A stretch of 64,000 nucleotides of DNA from Nitrososphaera sp. (GCA_029263715.1 JAJUFP010000005.1:1-64000); one strand, 5' to 3'. Numbered from the stretch's first letter, positions 8,592 through 17,819 are shown. Notes: generated by a model from the letters alone, not told the origin. Translations and numbers: made by a program.

Positions 8592-8864
8592 CTATTGAAC
8601 AAACACTTGCCGAATGTCTTTGGCATGCTTATCCAGAATTTCTAGAAATTCCTGGAACTCTTGCTCTGTAGGGTTACGTTTCAATATCCTCCTAGTCTGG
8701 TAATAAAAGGAATTGTAGATCCGGCCTATTGCTATGCCAAAGACAAATTCAACGTCGCTGCTGACGACGCCTGCCAGTCTCTTCTGGATCTTCCTGACTT
8801 CATCAGCGCCGGCTAGCGTTTCATCTATCTTGTCCAGCACTGCCTTTTTCACCCTATCGTCCAT
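8592..8864 (-). CDS. Conserved hypothetical helical protein
   Basis: The 90-residue protein is almost entirely helical: an N-terminal basic/acidic helix (MDDRVKKAVLDKIDETLAG) and a C-terminal amphipathic helix (TEQEFQEFLEILDKHAKDI). I chose the ATG at 8864 rather than the in-frame TTG 18 nt upstream because the extra residues (MCSWES) are uncharacteristic. It lies 25 nt downstream of the next gene on the same strand and is probably co-transcribed with it. Function unknown. Confidence 0.6.
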   Translation of the reverse strand: MDDRVKKAVLDKIDETLAGADEVRKIQKRLAGVVSSDVEFVFGIAIGRIYNSFYYQTRRILKRNPTEQEFQEFLEILDKHAKDIRQVFVQ

Positions 8865-8889
8865 CGATTCCCAGCTGCACAAGAAGGTA

Positions 8890-9264
8890 TTAAAATAATC
8901 CGAACTGCGAAGATCTCAGTTCTGATAAAAGCCGCACCTGGACTTTGTCTGTCCTGACCTTGAGCTGGCGGTTGAACCAGACTGAAAATTTCTGGTCCAG
9001 GGTTTCGCCCTTCATCTTCATGATGCTATTGTCAGGCAGAGATGCAAGCCGCCGTACGATTACCTTGTTTATTGAAAGCCGGTAAAACTCCCATCCAAAG
9101 TTCGGCTCTGGAGGGCCGGAGTCAAAATCAGACGGGCCTCCACCCACCGCCCGGACAATGTTGCTGAGCATGGACGAGACGATCTGGCTTGCCGGTCTGT
9201 AATCTATGCATGCCACCTGCAAGACTATCCTTTCCGGATCAAACTCAGGATAGGGAAGTCTCAT
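8890..9264 (-). CDS. Conserved hypothetical protein
   Basis: This 124-residue protein has mixed alpha/beta character, a proline/glycine-rich middle (GGGPSDFDSGPPEPNFGW) and no membrane segment or signal peptide. I do not recognise the family. It is on the same strand as the methyltransferase gene upstream (30 nt gap) and the helical protein downstream, so the three may form an operon. Confidence 0.6.
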   Translation of the reverse strand: MRLPYPEFDPERIVLQVACIDYRPASQIVSSMLSNIVRAVGGGPSDFDSGPPEPNFGWEFYRLSINKVIVRRLASLPDNSIMKMKGETLDQKFSVWFNRQLKVRTDKVQVRLLSELRSSQFGLF

Positions 9265-9294
9265 GTATCATTTTAACAGGCGTAAGTAATAACC

Positions 9295-10131
9295 TTAGCA
9301 GCATCCCATCTTTTCAGGTCCAGTAACATTTGGTTCCCTTGTAAACATGTCTGAGAGGTTTATGTTAAAGAACTCCCTCAAAATACCTATGTAGGCCTGC
9401 ACCGGTGGCGGCACTTCATCTTCGCAGGATACACCCATGTTCCAGGCGTTTATCCAAAGTACCATGCTCTGCAGCATGTTGACAAAACGCCGGTACTCGG
9501 CAGGCACCACTTCCATCTCGTCGATGTATCTTTCTGCAAGCAGCCAGGCTGCGGTAAAGTCTATGCAGCGGTTTCCGTATATCGCCTTTATCTGCTGCCT
9601 TATGGATGTTGCATACTTGAACGGCTTTTTGCAGATAAAGAAAGGGAATTCAACCTTTTGTGGAAGCATCATCCCCGGAGGAGACCATATGGTTATGACC
9701 CGCGCGCCGTCTTTCAGGTATTTTCTGAACCTTTTGGTCATCATCTCCACTATTTCTGGATCGGCAAACCAGAACAGGACGACCGTTGCGTTGGAGATAT
9801 CGACGTTTCTTATGTCGTCAGCTATTATTTCCGCGTTCTTTATCCCCGCAATCTCTGCCCGGGCCTTTGCTGCTAGTTCCTTGTCTATTTCTACACCAAC
9901 GGACTTTTTTACCCCAAACTCTTTTGCGGCTATTGCCACGGCGTTTCCCCGGCCGCATCCAAGATGGTAAAAAGAATCACTTTTGCGGAGATTGGCCAGC
10001 TTGAACATCTTCCTAACAACATTGTCTGGAAGACTGACATCATCGCCCTTGACCACGTTTTGTGGCAGTGTTGAGAGGAATTCGTTGATGTTCAACTGCC
10101 TAAAGGTTTTCCATTCGCTAATAAAAATCAA
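9295..10131 (-). CDS. SAM-dependent methyltransferase, class I
   Basis: The 278-residue protein has a class I Rossmann fold: motif I FYHLGCGRGNAV near residue 57, an acidic loop GVEIDKEL, and DDIRN/VLFWFADPE as later motifs. The early region (LPDNVVRKMFKLANL) before motif I resembles the layout of DOT1-like or protein methyltransferases, but the substrate is not identifiable. It ends with two cysteines. The start is a TTG at 10131, close to the divergent antiporter gene, so the two share a short promoter region. Confidence 0.75.
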   Translation of the reverse strand: MIFISEWKTFRQLNINEFLSTLPQNVVKGDDVSLPDNVVRKMFKLANLRKSDSFYHLGCGRGNAVAIAAKEFGVKKSVGVEIDKELAAKARAEIAGIKNAEIIADDIRNVDISNATVVLFWFADPEIVEMMTKRFRKYLKDGARVITIWSPPGMMLPQKVEFPFFICKKPFKYATSIRQQIKAIYGNRCIDFTAAWLLAERYIDEMEVVPAEYRRFVNMLQSMVLWINAWNMGVSCEDEVPPPVQAYIGILREFFNINLSDMFTREPNVTGPEKMGCC

Positions 10132-10208
10132 GTCACCGGTTAAAACGTCGGTAAATCATCAAAAAAACATTAATCGATAAATAACAGGAGAGCAGTGGAC
10201 ATTCTGTT

Positions 10209-11438
10209 TTGGCTGCAGAATCCGCGTTTTTGCATCTGGCCATCTCTATTGGCGTGCTACTGTTTGCAGCCAAACTCATGGCAGAGCTTTTCCACAGGAT
10301 CCGCTTGCCTGTTGTGTTAGGCGAGCTTATCGCTGGGATCATAGTTGGCCCCTTTGCCATAGGAGGCCTTTTGATGTTCGATGGCAAGCCCCTGGTGGAA
10401 CTTGATGAGACCGTCAGCCAGATAGGCGAGATTTCTGCAGTGGTGATCCTGTTCATAGCAGGCCTGCACATCACACCAAGAGAGTTCCTGCGAGGCGGAG
10501 CGTCGTCGTTCACGGTTGCATCCCTAGGAGTGATCGTGCCTTTCTTTGTAGGGTACTATGCATTCATCGCGTACGGTCTTGAAGGGCTTGAATCGGTCCT
10601 TATTGCCACGGCGTTAACTGCCACGAGCGTGGCCATAACCATCCAGGTGATGACCGAACTTGGAAGGATGCATTCTAAGGAGGCCCGGCTTATCCTTGGC
10701 GCGGCAATAGTAGACGACATACTGGCTATAGCGGCCCTTTCCGTCGTGACTACAATGGTCCAGACAGGCAACCTGGCACCGGACATTACTGAAATAATAT
10801 TCCTCGTCTTGAAGATACTTGGGATCTTTGCAGCCCTACTTGTTGGGGCAGTGTTGCTGGTACCGCGCATCTTGCACGTTGAGAAACTGCGGTCCAAGGG
10901 CAGCTTGGAGGGCATCGCCACTGCAACATTTTTTGCTGCTGCCGGGATCGCTGCGTTTGTGGGCCTGTCTCCAATTGTAGGGGCTTTTGCGGTAGGAATG
11001 GCCGTTGCAAGCACGCGTGCCATAAAGCAGATTGAGGAGTATGTTGGCAAGCTAGAGATAATATTTGCACCCCTGTTCTTTGCGATAATCGGAGCCCATG
11101 TGGATCTTCGAGGAGTAAACCTTGACGTACTGATCTTGGCCGGAATAATAATAGCAGTAGCGGTTGGCACAAAATTCGCCGGCTGCAGCGCACCGGCCAT
11201 GATATTTCTGAAAAATAAAAAGAAGTCAACCAAGGTCGGTATAGGCATGGTTTCAAGAGGCGAGGTTGGCCTCATTGTGGCAGGGGTGGGCGCGTCCGCA
11301 GGCGTGCTTTCTGCCAACACCTATACTGCAGTAATCATAATGGTTGCCGCAACTACCATAATCACGCCGATATGGCTCAAGATATCTTACAAAAATGAGC
11401 CGCAGGAGCCCCAGGCAGTCAGCGGAGAGGCCAAGTGA
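10209..11438 (+). CDS. Cation:proton antiporter (CPA2, Kef/NapA type)
   Basis: This 409-residue protein has about 12-13 membrane segments. Family marks include LPVVLGELIAGIIVGPF at the N-terminus, the ALTATSVAITIQVMTELG helix, the ion-binding pair in AAIVDDILAIAAL (DD), and SRGEVGLIVAG near the C-terminus. CPA2 antiporters exchange Na+ or K+ for protons for pH and ion homeostasis. It lacks the C-terminal TrkA-N/KTN regulatory domain of Kef channels, ending soon after the last helix. The start is TTG. It converges directly with the Rieske gene. Confidence 0.88.
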   Translation: MAAESAFLHLAISIGVLLFAAKLMAELFHRIRLPVVLGELIAGIIVGPFAIGGLLMFDGKPLVELDETVSQIGEISAVVILFIAGLHITPREFLRGGASSFTVASLGVIVPFFVGYYAFIAYGLEGLESVLIATALTATSVAITIQVMTELGRMHSKEARLILGAAIVDDILAIAALSVVTTMVQTGNLAPDITEIIFLVLKILGIFAALLVGAVLLVPRILHVEKLRSKGSLEGIATATFFAAAGIAAFVGLSPIVGAFAVGMAVASTRAIKQIEEYVGKLEIIFAPLFFAIIGAHVDLRGVNLDVLILAGIIIAVAVGTKFAGCSAPAMIFLKNKKKSTKVGIGMVSRGEVGLIVAGVGASAGVLSANTYTAVIIMVAATTIITPIWLKISYKNEPQEPQAVSGEAK

Positions 11439-11747
11439 TCAGACCTCGACATAAACGGTTCCATTTTCCACTGTAACCTTGTACGACGCCAGCGGCTTGA
11501 GTTTTTGCGGGAACCAGTTAAGGTTTCCAGTAGTCACATCCCACTTGGCGCCGTGCCAGGGGCATGTCAGCTCCTTTCCATTCAGCTCCCCTTCATGGAG
11601 CTCGGCGCCAGCGTGATTACAGATATTTCCTGTAGCGTAAAAAGATCCGCCGATGTTTGCGACAAGTATCTCCTTTCCCCCGGCAGTGACGTGAGTCATC
11701 TTGCCCTCTCCTATCTCCGATGCTTTGCCAACCAGTACTTTAGCCAT
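11439..11747 (-). CDS. Rieske [2Fe-2S] ferredoxin
   Basis: The 102-residue soluble protein binds one Rieske cluster through C43-x-H45 (CNHAGAEL) and C62-xx-H65 (CPWHGAKWD). There is no membrane anchor, so this is a free-standing electron carrier of the kind serving dioxygenases or reductases rather than a bc1-complex subunit. I chose the ATG giving MAKVLVG; an ATG 15 nt upstream only adds a short hydrophobic stub. The redox partner is not evident from the neighbourhood. Its stop codon abuts that of the antiporter gene. Confidence 0.9.
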   Translation of the reverse strand: MAKVLVGKASEIGEGKMTHVTAGGKEILVANIGGSFYATGNICNHAGAELHEGELNGKELTCPWHGAKWDVTTGNLNWFPQKLKPLASYKVTVENGTVYVEV

Positions 11748-11783
11748 GAAAAAAATTTCCAATCGCCTGTATTTGTAATTTCC

Positions 11784-12908
11784 TCAACTCATGATAGGGG
11801 GAAACATGTTTTCTGAGAATTTTGCCAGCTTTTTAAGAGACGCCATTCGCTCCTCTCTTTCCAGCTCGGCGCCTTCTATTGCACCGGCAAGGTACTTGAT
11901 GGATTCGTCGTACACTTTTCTTGCAACGGGGTACGGGACACCATCCTTGCCTCCATGGGCAAAGCTGTATTTCACCGGGTCGTTCCACGATGCCCTTGTG
12001 CCGTATATGAGCTGGGCGATCAATGCCAGCGCCCTGACGGTTGCAGCTCCCACACCAGGAATTGACAGAAGCTCTTCATAGTTTCTTGGCTGAACATCGT
12101 ATATCCTCTTGAAAAGGTCCCAGTCAAGTCGTCGCGGCATCTCGTAGCCGGTCATGCTTGGCATAGCAGGTTCTCCAAGCCACCGGTCAAGGGTGCTGCT
12201 TGCCGTCAACCTGTAGACAGATGATCTCAGGTTGTTGGTGTCTCCCCTGACCAGATCAAGGCTGACCTTCTGGTTTTCCTGCGAGTCTGCCGCAGTCATG
12301 TCAAGCGTGTTTTTCGTTCTTGCCTCGCATATAATGCCGGCGTGCGGTTCAAGGACAAAGCTCTGCAGGCCGTCAGAGATCCAGTGGTACCTGCGGGCCA
12401 TCCTGTTCTCTGTGTTCATTCCTTGCTGCACCACGGCCCAGTCGCCGCGTTCGTCAAACAGTATAACGTGATGGTAAAGCGAGTACCCGTCCTGCACGGC
12501 GGCGCTGTCCACCTTTGCAGACATTCGACTTGCCCTAAGCAAGGAATCTGTCTTTTCAGTCGACAGGCAGAAATTGTCTGCCAGCACGGGAATGTCTCTT
12601 ACCGCAGAGGTGGATTTTTTCCCCTTCCCGCCTGCAATGCAGATTCCATGCACGTCCGGGCTCAGGGACTGTTTTAGGATCCCGGTGACAACGGTAGTGA
12701 CGCCGGATGAATGCCAGTCAAAACCAAGAACGCAGCCAAGGGCCTGAAACCAGAGGGGATCCGAGAGCCGCCGCAGGAATTCCTGTTGGCCGTGCTCATC
12801 TACCATGACCTTGCACATGGCGTGTGAAAGCTTGATCATTCGCCGCACGAGATAGGCTGGTGGATGGCCCGTGTGAAGCGGCAGGTTGATGAATGAAGTG
12901 CGGCGCAC
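11784..12908 (-). CDS. DUF763 protein
   Basis: This 374-residue protein matches the archaeal/bacterial DUF763 family (COG1415): the start RRTSFINLPLHTGHPPAYL, the central HHVILFD and GLQSFVLEPHAGI region, and a helix-hairpin-helix-like LLSIPGVGAATVRALAL near residue 300. HhH motifs usually contact DNA backbone, so a nucleic-acid role is plausible, but the family has no established function. I placed the start at GTG 12908 because family members begin within a few residues of this LPLHxG motif; a further upstream start would add 25 unrelated residues. It is divergent from the FUN14 gene. Confidence 0.8.
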   Translation of the reverse strand: MRRTSFINLPLHTGHPPAYLVRRMIKLSHAMCKVMVDEHGQQEFLRRLSDPLWFQALGCVLGFDWHSSGVTTVVTGILKQSLSPDVHGICIAGGKGKKSTSAVRDIPVLADNFCLSTEKTDSLLRASRMSAKVDSAAVQDGYSLYHHVILFDERGDWAVVQQGMNTENRMARRYHWISDGLQSFVLEPHAGIICEARTKNTLDMTAADSQENQKVSLDLVRGDTNNLRSSVYRLTASSTLDRWLGEPAMPSMTGYEMPRRLDWDLFKRIYDVQPRNYEELLSIPGVGAATVRALALIAQLIYGTRASWNDPVKYSFAHGGKDGVPYPVARKVYDESIKYLAGAIEGAELEREERMASLKKLAKFSENMFPPIMS

Positions 12909-12962
12909 GTGTAGACAGAGGGTGCGACAAGTTATAACATTTCTGTCTTTTGCCAAGTGGGT

Positions 12963-13355
12963 ATGAGCGAAAAAATACGGCAATCTATAAGTGGTCGTAC
13001 TGCCAAAAACAATTGGTTCATGGCTCTTGATGCGGGCTTTATCGCTTCATCAGTTGGATTCGGCGGGATAGCCGGTTTTCTGATCGGGTATGCCATAAAA
13101 AAGGTAGTCAAGATAACGCTTGTCTTGGTGGGTCTCTTTTTTGCTGCCCTGGCTTACCTGAACTACCAAGGAATAGTATCCATCAACTGGGACAGGCTTG
13201 CGTCACAGGCATCAGATGCCGCCACAGGACTTGGAGACGCGACGGGTCAGGCGGCAGGTGCAGGGGACCAGCTTGCGTCGGCTCTGCTTAACTTTGGCAT
13301 ACCATTTACCGGCACATTTGCTGCAGCTTTCGTTCTGGGTTTCATGAAAGGCTGA
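12963..13355 (+). CDS. FUN14-family membrane protein
   Basis: This 130-residue protein has two or three membrane segments with the glycine-rich family pattern (GGIAGFLIGYAIKKV, then a helix ALAYLNYQGIV and a final FTGTFAAAFVLGFMKG). In eukaryotes FUN14 proteins are in the mitochondrial outer membrane; in archaea the role is unknown. The ATG at 12963 is preferred over the GTG 6 nt earlier because a TATA box (AGTTATAAC, about 12929-12937) puts transcription start there. It shares the intergenic region with the DUF763 gene. Confidence 0.8.
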   Translation: MSEKIRQSISGRTAKNNWFMALDAGFIASSVGFGGIAGFLIGYAIKKVVKITLVLVGLFFAALAYLNYQGIVSINWDRLASQASDAATGLGDATGQAAGAGDQLASALLNFGIPFTGTFAAAFVLGFMKG

Positions 13356-13376
13356 TCAAGATAAAAAATGGGTCGT

Positions 13377-14675
13377 TTACTGGCCCGTGTGTTTATCCAG
13401 GAAGGCCAGTGTCTTTTGCCATGCGTCTTCCGTCTCCTCTGGCGCGTAGTTGTCGCCTGATGGATTTGCAAAGGCGTGCCCCACTCCCTCGTAGATGTAG
13501 ATCTCTTTTGTGATGTTGTTGGCGCTCAAGGCCGATTCAAACTGTCTCACCGTTTCTACCGGTATCGACTGGTCTGTGGAGCCGAAAATGCCAAGCACTG
13601 GCCAGCTTATCTTTGAAAGCTCGCCCTCGTCAGTAACTAGGCTACCATAGTAGATGACTGTTGCAGCCATCGGGCTTTCTGTATTGAGTGCAAGTTGCAG
13701 CGACCAGCCGCCACCAAAGCACCATCCAAGGGAAGCGATCCTAGAACTATCTACATTATCAAGTGAGGACAAGTATTTCACTGCAGCCTGGAGGTTATCG
13801 ATGGCAAGTCCGGGGTTGTTTCTAACCGATGAAGCCAGACTTCCGGCCTGCCCGGATTCCGTGGCAACCTGCCCGCCGTACAGGTCAACTGCCAGAACCA
13901 CGTAGCCTTCCTTCGCTAGCACCTCTGCCATGTTTTTGATGTTCTGGTTCAGGCCCCACCATTCGTGGATCATGACAACCGCTGGAAGTTGGCCAGAGGC
14001 GGTTTCAGGATAGACCAGGTATCCGGTTGCACCGGGGTGATAGCTGACAGAGCTTCTTGCAAGCCCGTCAGGCTCCATGCCGGTCGAACCCTGCATCACT
14101 TTGCCAGCAGTGTTGTCAAACATTCTCATCACAGGACCGTAAATCGGATCAGAGCCGAAATGGTCCACCACACTGGAATCAATATCGATCATCATGATTC
14201 CATTGTTCTTGATGGTTATGCTCATGGGAACGTCGGTTTTTGGCCCGTCCCTGAGGGTGACCGTGCCGGTTCCGCCAAACGTCTTTGTCTCGCCGTCTAT
14301 TGACCAGTCGGACATCTCAAAATCGTATATCCTGTGGCTGTGCATGGCCGTGCCGTCTGTTCCTACCATCATAAACGATGCCACAAAGTTTGCCTTGGCT
14401 GTGGAACTGGGATCTTCACTGGATGGCAAATGAACGCCTAGCTTCCATAAACCCGAGAGCACCCAAGCTGGGTTTCCCTCCTCGTACTGGACGTTGGCTA
14501 TCGTGCCAATAGCCTTCAGATCCGAGTCCGGCGCAAAAACACCGGCTGTTGAGTATCTGTGCTGGCCGCCCTGTTGAGCAAACGCTGGAGTGATGTTATT
14601 GACGCTCAAAAAAGATGTGGCAATGACTGCCATTGCTAAGATGGCAAAACCGTATGAACACTTCATTGTTTTCAT
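13377..14675 (-). CDS. Secreted dienelactone-hydrolase-family protein
   Basis: This 432-residue protein begins with a signal peptide (MKTMKCSYGFAILAMAVIA... ending AFAQQ). An N-terminal beta-rich domain (about 40-200) follows, then an alpha/beta hydrolase of the dienelactone hydrolase family. The catalytic triad can be placed at C319 (GWCFGGGW), D368 (GSTDQS) and H400 (GVGHAF), with the family glutamate in HEWWG. A cysteine nucleophile is typical for DLH. The substrate outside the cell is unknown. An upstream TTG (14711) would extend the N-terminus by 12 residues; the ATG gives a cleaner signal peptide. The promoter TATA box is shared in opposite orientation with dedA. Confidence 0.85.
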   Translation of the reverse strand: MKTMKCSYGFAILAMAVIATSFLSVNNITPAFAQQGGQHRYSTAGVFAPDSDLKAIGTIANVQYEEGNPAWVLSGLWKLGVHLPSSEDPSSTAKANFVASFMMVGTDGTAMHSHRIYDFEMSDWSIDGETKTFGGTGTVTLRDGPKTDVPMSITIKNNGIMMIDIDSSVVDHFGSDPIYGPVMRMFDNTAGKVMQGSTGMEPDGLARSSVSYHPGATGYLVYPETASGQLPAVVMIHEWWGLNQNIKNMAEVLAKEGYVVLAVDLYGGQVATESGQAGSLASSVRNNPGLAIDNLQAAVKYLSSLDNVDSSRIASLGWCFGGGWSLQLALNTESPMAATVIYYGSLVTDEGELSKISWPVLGIFGSTDQSIPVETVRQFESALSANNITKEIYIYEGVGHAFANPSGDNYAPEETEDAWQKTLAFLDKHTGQ

Positions 14676-14756
14676 AACAGCAGTCAAAAAGAAAAGAGTT
14701 TTGCATCTCAACCCTCTTCAGAGCCCTCCCAAAAATTTTGTAATTCTATATATGTC

Positions 14757-15446
14757 ATGACCTTTCACAACATGGTGTTGCAGTCGGCACTGTCGGCGTC
14801 CGTAGTGGTCATGGCAGCCTCTGGACTGCTAAGTGAGATCGTTGACAGATTAACCCTATTGATTTCGCAGTTCGGCTATCCTGCAGTTTTCGCTGCAGCG
14901 TTTCTTGAAGTAATGTTCCCGCCAATCCCAAGCGAAGTGGTGTTCCCGCTTGTTGGCTTTACTGTTTACCACAACGGTCTTGGAATTGAAAATGTAATAG
15001 GCATGGCTGCTGTAGGTGCGCTGGGTTCGACGACCGGTGCCGTTCTTATCTATTTTATTGCCATGAAAGTGGGAAGAGCTGCTATCCTGCGCTACAGCAA
15101 GTATGTCAGAGTCGGTGAAAAAGACCTTCAGCGTGCAGAGAACTGGTTTGCCAAACACGGCCCACTGGCAGTCTTTAGTGCGAGGATGGTTCCTGGTGTT
15201 CGTGAGATTATCTCCATCCCGGCTGGCCTTGGCAGCATGAACTTGCCCAAGTTCATCCTGTTTACTTTTGCTGGTTCCATGGTGTGGTCCACCGCCCTGA
15301 CCCTGGTTGGGTTCTATTTTGGAGAAGCGTGGGGCCAGATGGCTGAGCAGCTGTCCTCGACTTTTAACATTCTAGGGGCAGCCCTTGTTGCCTGCCTTGT
15401 TGCCGCAGCAGCGTTTTGGTACATAAGGCACAGAAAAAGATCCTAG
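14757..15446 (+). CDS. DedA/SNARE-associated family membrane protein
   Basis: The 229-residue protein has four to five membrane segments and the DedA core: an EVMFPPIPSEVVFPLVG re-entrant segment, GALGSTTGAVLIY, and ARMVPGVREIISIPAGLGSMN. DedA proteins are undecaprenyl- or phospholipid-flippase-like membrane proteins in bacteria; the archaeal lipid substrate is unknown. The TATA box (about 14744-14754) lies very close to the first ATG, so the true start may be the ATG at 14772. Its 3' end overlaps the argF stop by 4 nt, convergently. Confidence 0.88.
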   Translation: MTFHNMVLQSALSASVVVMAASGLLSEIVDRLTLLISQFGYPAVFAAAFLEVMFPPIPSEVVFPLVGFTVYHNGLGIENVIGMAAVGALGSTTGAVLIYFIAMKVGRAAILRYSKYVRVGEKDLQRAENWFAKHGPLAVFSARMVPGVREIISIPAGLGSMNLPKFILFTFAGSMVWSTALTLVGFYFGEAWGQMAEQLSSTFNILGAALVACLVAAAAFWYIRHRKRS

Positions 15447-16396
15447 ACTGTCTTCATCAAGAGGCAGAGCACTGCCTTTTGCACATGAAGCCGGTTCTCC
15501 GCTTCCTGCCAGACTACGGACCACTTACCGTCTATTACGTCGGCGGTAACCTCCTGGCCGCGTTTTGCTGGAAGGCAGTGCATAAAGATGGCATCCTTTT
15601 TGGCCAGCCCCATGGTTTCTGAATTGACCTGGTACTTTGGTAGGAACACGGCCTCGCGGGATGCTCGTTCGCCTTCCTTGCCTATCGAGATAAAGGTGTC
15701 TGTGACCACGACATCGGCGTCTTTTGCTGCACGGGCCGGATCTTCTGTTACGACTATCTCTGAGCCAGTCTTTTTGCCCTCTGCCTTTGCAAGACTTGAA
15801 ACTTCATCCGGGGGCTCGTAGCCCTTTGGACAGGCAGCCGTCATGCTCATTCCGGTCTTGGCGCATCCAAGCATCAGGTCGTTGCAGACGTTGTCGCCAT
15901 CACCGATCCAGGCCAGCCTAAGACCCTTCAGATTCTTCTTTTGCTCCTGAATGGTGAGCAGGTCAGCAAGGATCTGGCAGGGATGGAAGGCGTCGGATAA
16001 CCCGTTTATCACCGGTACTGAGGCAAACGTCGCAAGTTTCTGAATATCCGTATGGTCGTATACCCTGGCCATCACGCAGTCAAGGTAAAGTGAAAGGGTT
16101 CTGGCTGTATCCTCTATGGTTTCACCGCGTGCAAGCTGGATATCGCTGGCGCTCAGGTACACGGCAGTGCCTCCAAGCTGGTACATTCCGGTTTCAAAGC
16201 TGACCCGGGTTCTGGTGGACGGCTTTTGAAAGATCATGCCAAGCGTCTTGCCATGCAAAAGCGGGTGGGCCTTGCCACTCTTTTGCTGTTTTTTAAGCTT
16301 GCCGGCAAGACTTAGAACAAGATTAATTTCGTCTGAAGAAAGATCCCCCAGGCTGAGAAGATCTTTCTTACTTAAGGAGGTCTTCAATGTCTTCAT
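15443..16396 (-). CDS. argF: Ornithine carbamoyltransferase
   Basis: This enzyme transfers the carbamoyl group to ornithine to give citrulline in arginine synthesis. The 317-residue length is typical. Motifs are present in order: carbamoyl-phosphate binding STRTR at 60-64, HPCQ at 138-141, and the ornithine-side HCLPAKRG at 273-280. The start is the ATG at 16396, which lies inside the last codons of ftsY in another frame (29-nt overlap). A longer in-frame reading into ftsY only gives lysine/arginine-rich translation of the ftsY tail and is not real. The overlap suggests translational coupling with ftsY. Confidence 0.95.
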   Translation of the reverse strand: MKTLKTSLSKKDLLSLGDLSSDEINLVLSLAGKLKKQQKSGKAHPLLHGKTLGMIFQKPSTRTRVSFETGMYQLGGTAVYLSASDIQLARGETIEDTARTLSLYLDCVMARVYDHTDIQKLATFASVPVINGLSDAFHPCQILADLLTIQEQKKNLKGLRLAWIGDGDNVCNDLMLGCAKTGMSMTAACPKGYEPPDEVSSLAKAEGKKTGSEIVVTEDPARAAKDADVVVTDTFISIGKEGERASREAVFLPKYQVNSETMGLAKKDAIFMHCLPAKRGQEVTADVIDGKWSVVWQEAENRLHVQKAVLCLLMKTV

Positions 16397-17819
16397 CTGT
16401 AAGATATACCACGTCTTCTTTCTTTTCCTTATCATCTTTGCGCTTCTTCTTTTCCTCTTTTTCCTTCTTCTTTGCCTCGGCTTTTTGCCGTTCTTCCTCT
16501 TCTTTTCTGCGGCGCTCTTCTTCTTTGCGTTTTTCCTCCTCTTCCTTCTTGTCATCCTTCTTTCGTCCAAAAAGTCCGAAGCGGCCCTTCTTTTCTTCTT
16601 TGGGTTCTTCTCTGAAAACCGGCTGGGGCGGCGGGGCCGGTGGCTTTGGCTGCTGTACTGGTTGTGGAGGCGGAGAATACTCTTCTTTGTCTTTTTCCGG
16701 CTGTTCGTATGAAGTCGGTGGCTGAGCAGGCACGGGTTTGGCTTCCTCAGCGTACGACCTAAAGACAGGTGCGCCGATGGGGCTTGCAGATGCCGCTACC
16801 GGCGCGGGTGTGGGCCTTTCTTCAATTTTCTCCTCTGCTTTTATCTCAGGCTCCAGAGCCTCAGAAGCTGGGATGGGTGCAGAGATCAGGTTTTCCACGC
16901 TTACTGTAGTGGCGCCAAACAATGACTGGATAAACTTGTCAGGATCAAAAGGTATCATGTCGTCGTAGCCCTGTCCCACGCCCACGTACACGATGGGCCT
17001 TGAGGCGATGTGAGCGATGGAAATTGCAGCGCCGCCCTTTGCGTCGGCGTCTATCTTTGTAAGTATGGCCGCATCAAAGTTGGTGTACTGGAAAAACTCC
17101 CGAGCCTGATTTATGGTATCGTTTCCAGCCAGCGAATCACCAACAAACAGTTTGACATCCGGCTTGACGACACGAACTATCTTGGCCATTTCATCCATGA
17201 GGTTCTTTGATGTCTGCATCCTTCCAGCCGTGTCTATCAGGACTGCATCAACGTAGTGCTTTCTTGCATAATCTACCGCGTCGCGTCCGACTGCCGAGGG
17301 GTCAGCCCCATATCTTTGCGCGATGACTTTAAGCGAGAGCCGCTCGGCGTGCTGGCTCAGCTGCTCAATGGCGCCGGCCCTGTGCGTGTCTCCGGCTGCA
17401 ACTACCACGGTTATCCCGCTTTTCCGCAGCAGGTTGGCAACCTTTGCCACGGTGGTAGTCTTGCCGGTGCCGTTGATGCCAAGAAAGACTATGACAAACG
17501 GCCCTGCTTTGGCGGCCTTTTTTGCGTTTATCCTTTCTACAAGATCAATCTTGCCGGCCCGGGCAAATATGCTGGCGACGGCTTCCTGGAGCTTTGACTC
17601 GATTATCTGGCCGGCGTCCTGCCCCTTTTCTAGTTTGAGCCCAAGAAGATCTTTTTTGAGCTTGGTAGAGAGGTCGTCGACAACTTCCTGCGCAACATCG
17701 CTTTCCAAAAGCGCGATCTGGAGATCAAGCAGTGTGTTGTCTAGATCCTTTTCCGAGATCTCTTTCTGCCCCAGGCTTTTTGCTGCGCCAGAAAAAGCCT
17801 TCTTGAGCTTGTCAAACAT
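16368..17819 (-). CDS. ftsY: Signal recognition particle receptor FtsY with long C-terminal tail
   Basis: FtsY docks SRP-ribosome complexes at the membrane. Residues 1-100 are the helical N domain and 101-302 the GTPase G domain: P-loop GINGTGKTTT at 114-123, DTAGR at 196-200 and TKID at 254-257. Unusually, about 180 residues follow: a proline/alanine-rich linker (305-400), a basic-aromatic patch KKGRFGLFGRKK (411-422), a highly charged K/E/R helix (423-470) and an acidic end DEDIEDLLK. The basic-aromatic patch could bind membrane lipids; this is inference. It follows pfdA by 13 nt, the common archaeal pairing. Confidence 0.95.
   Translation of the reverse strand: MFDKLKKAFSGAAKSLGQKEISEKDLDNTLLDLQIALLESDVAQEVVDDLSTKLKKDLLGLKLEKGQDAGQIIESKLQEAVASIFARAGKIDLVERINAKKAAKAGPFVIVFLGINGTGKTTTVAKVANLLRKSGITVVVAAGDTHRAGAIEQLSQHAERLSLKVIAQRYGADPSAVGRDAVDYARKHYVDAVLIDTAGRMQTSKNLMDEMAKIVRVVKPDVKLFVGDSLAGNDTINQAREFFQYTNFDAAILTKIDADAKGGAAISIAHIASRPIVYVGVGQGYDDMIPFDPDKFIQSLFGATTVSVENLISAPIPASEALEPEIKAEEKIEERPTPAPVAASASPIGAPVFRSYAEEAKPVPAQPPTSYEQPEKDKEEYSPPPQPVQQPKPPAPPPQPVFREEPKEEKKGRFGLFGRKKDDKKEEEEKRKEEERRRKEEEERQKAEAKKKEKEEKKKRKDDKEKKEDVVYLTDEDIEDLLK

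Noticed and set aside
16397-16570. N-terminal K/R-rich extension of argF
   Set aside because: It is the ftsY tail read in another frame; family members start at MKTLK-like positions.
16236-16725. Long plus-strand reading frames rich in Ser/Phe opposite the ftsY tail
   Set aside because: They are antisense translations of the K/E/R-rich low-complexity tail of ftsY, which lacks stop codons on the other strand; composition is not protein-like.
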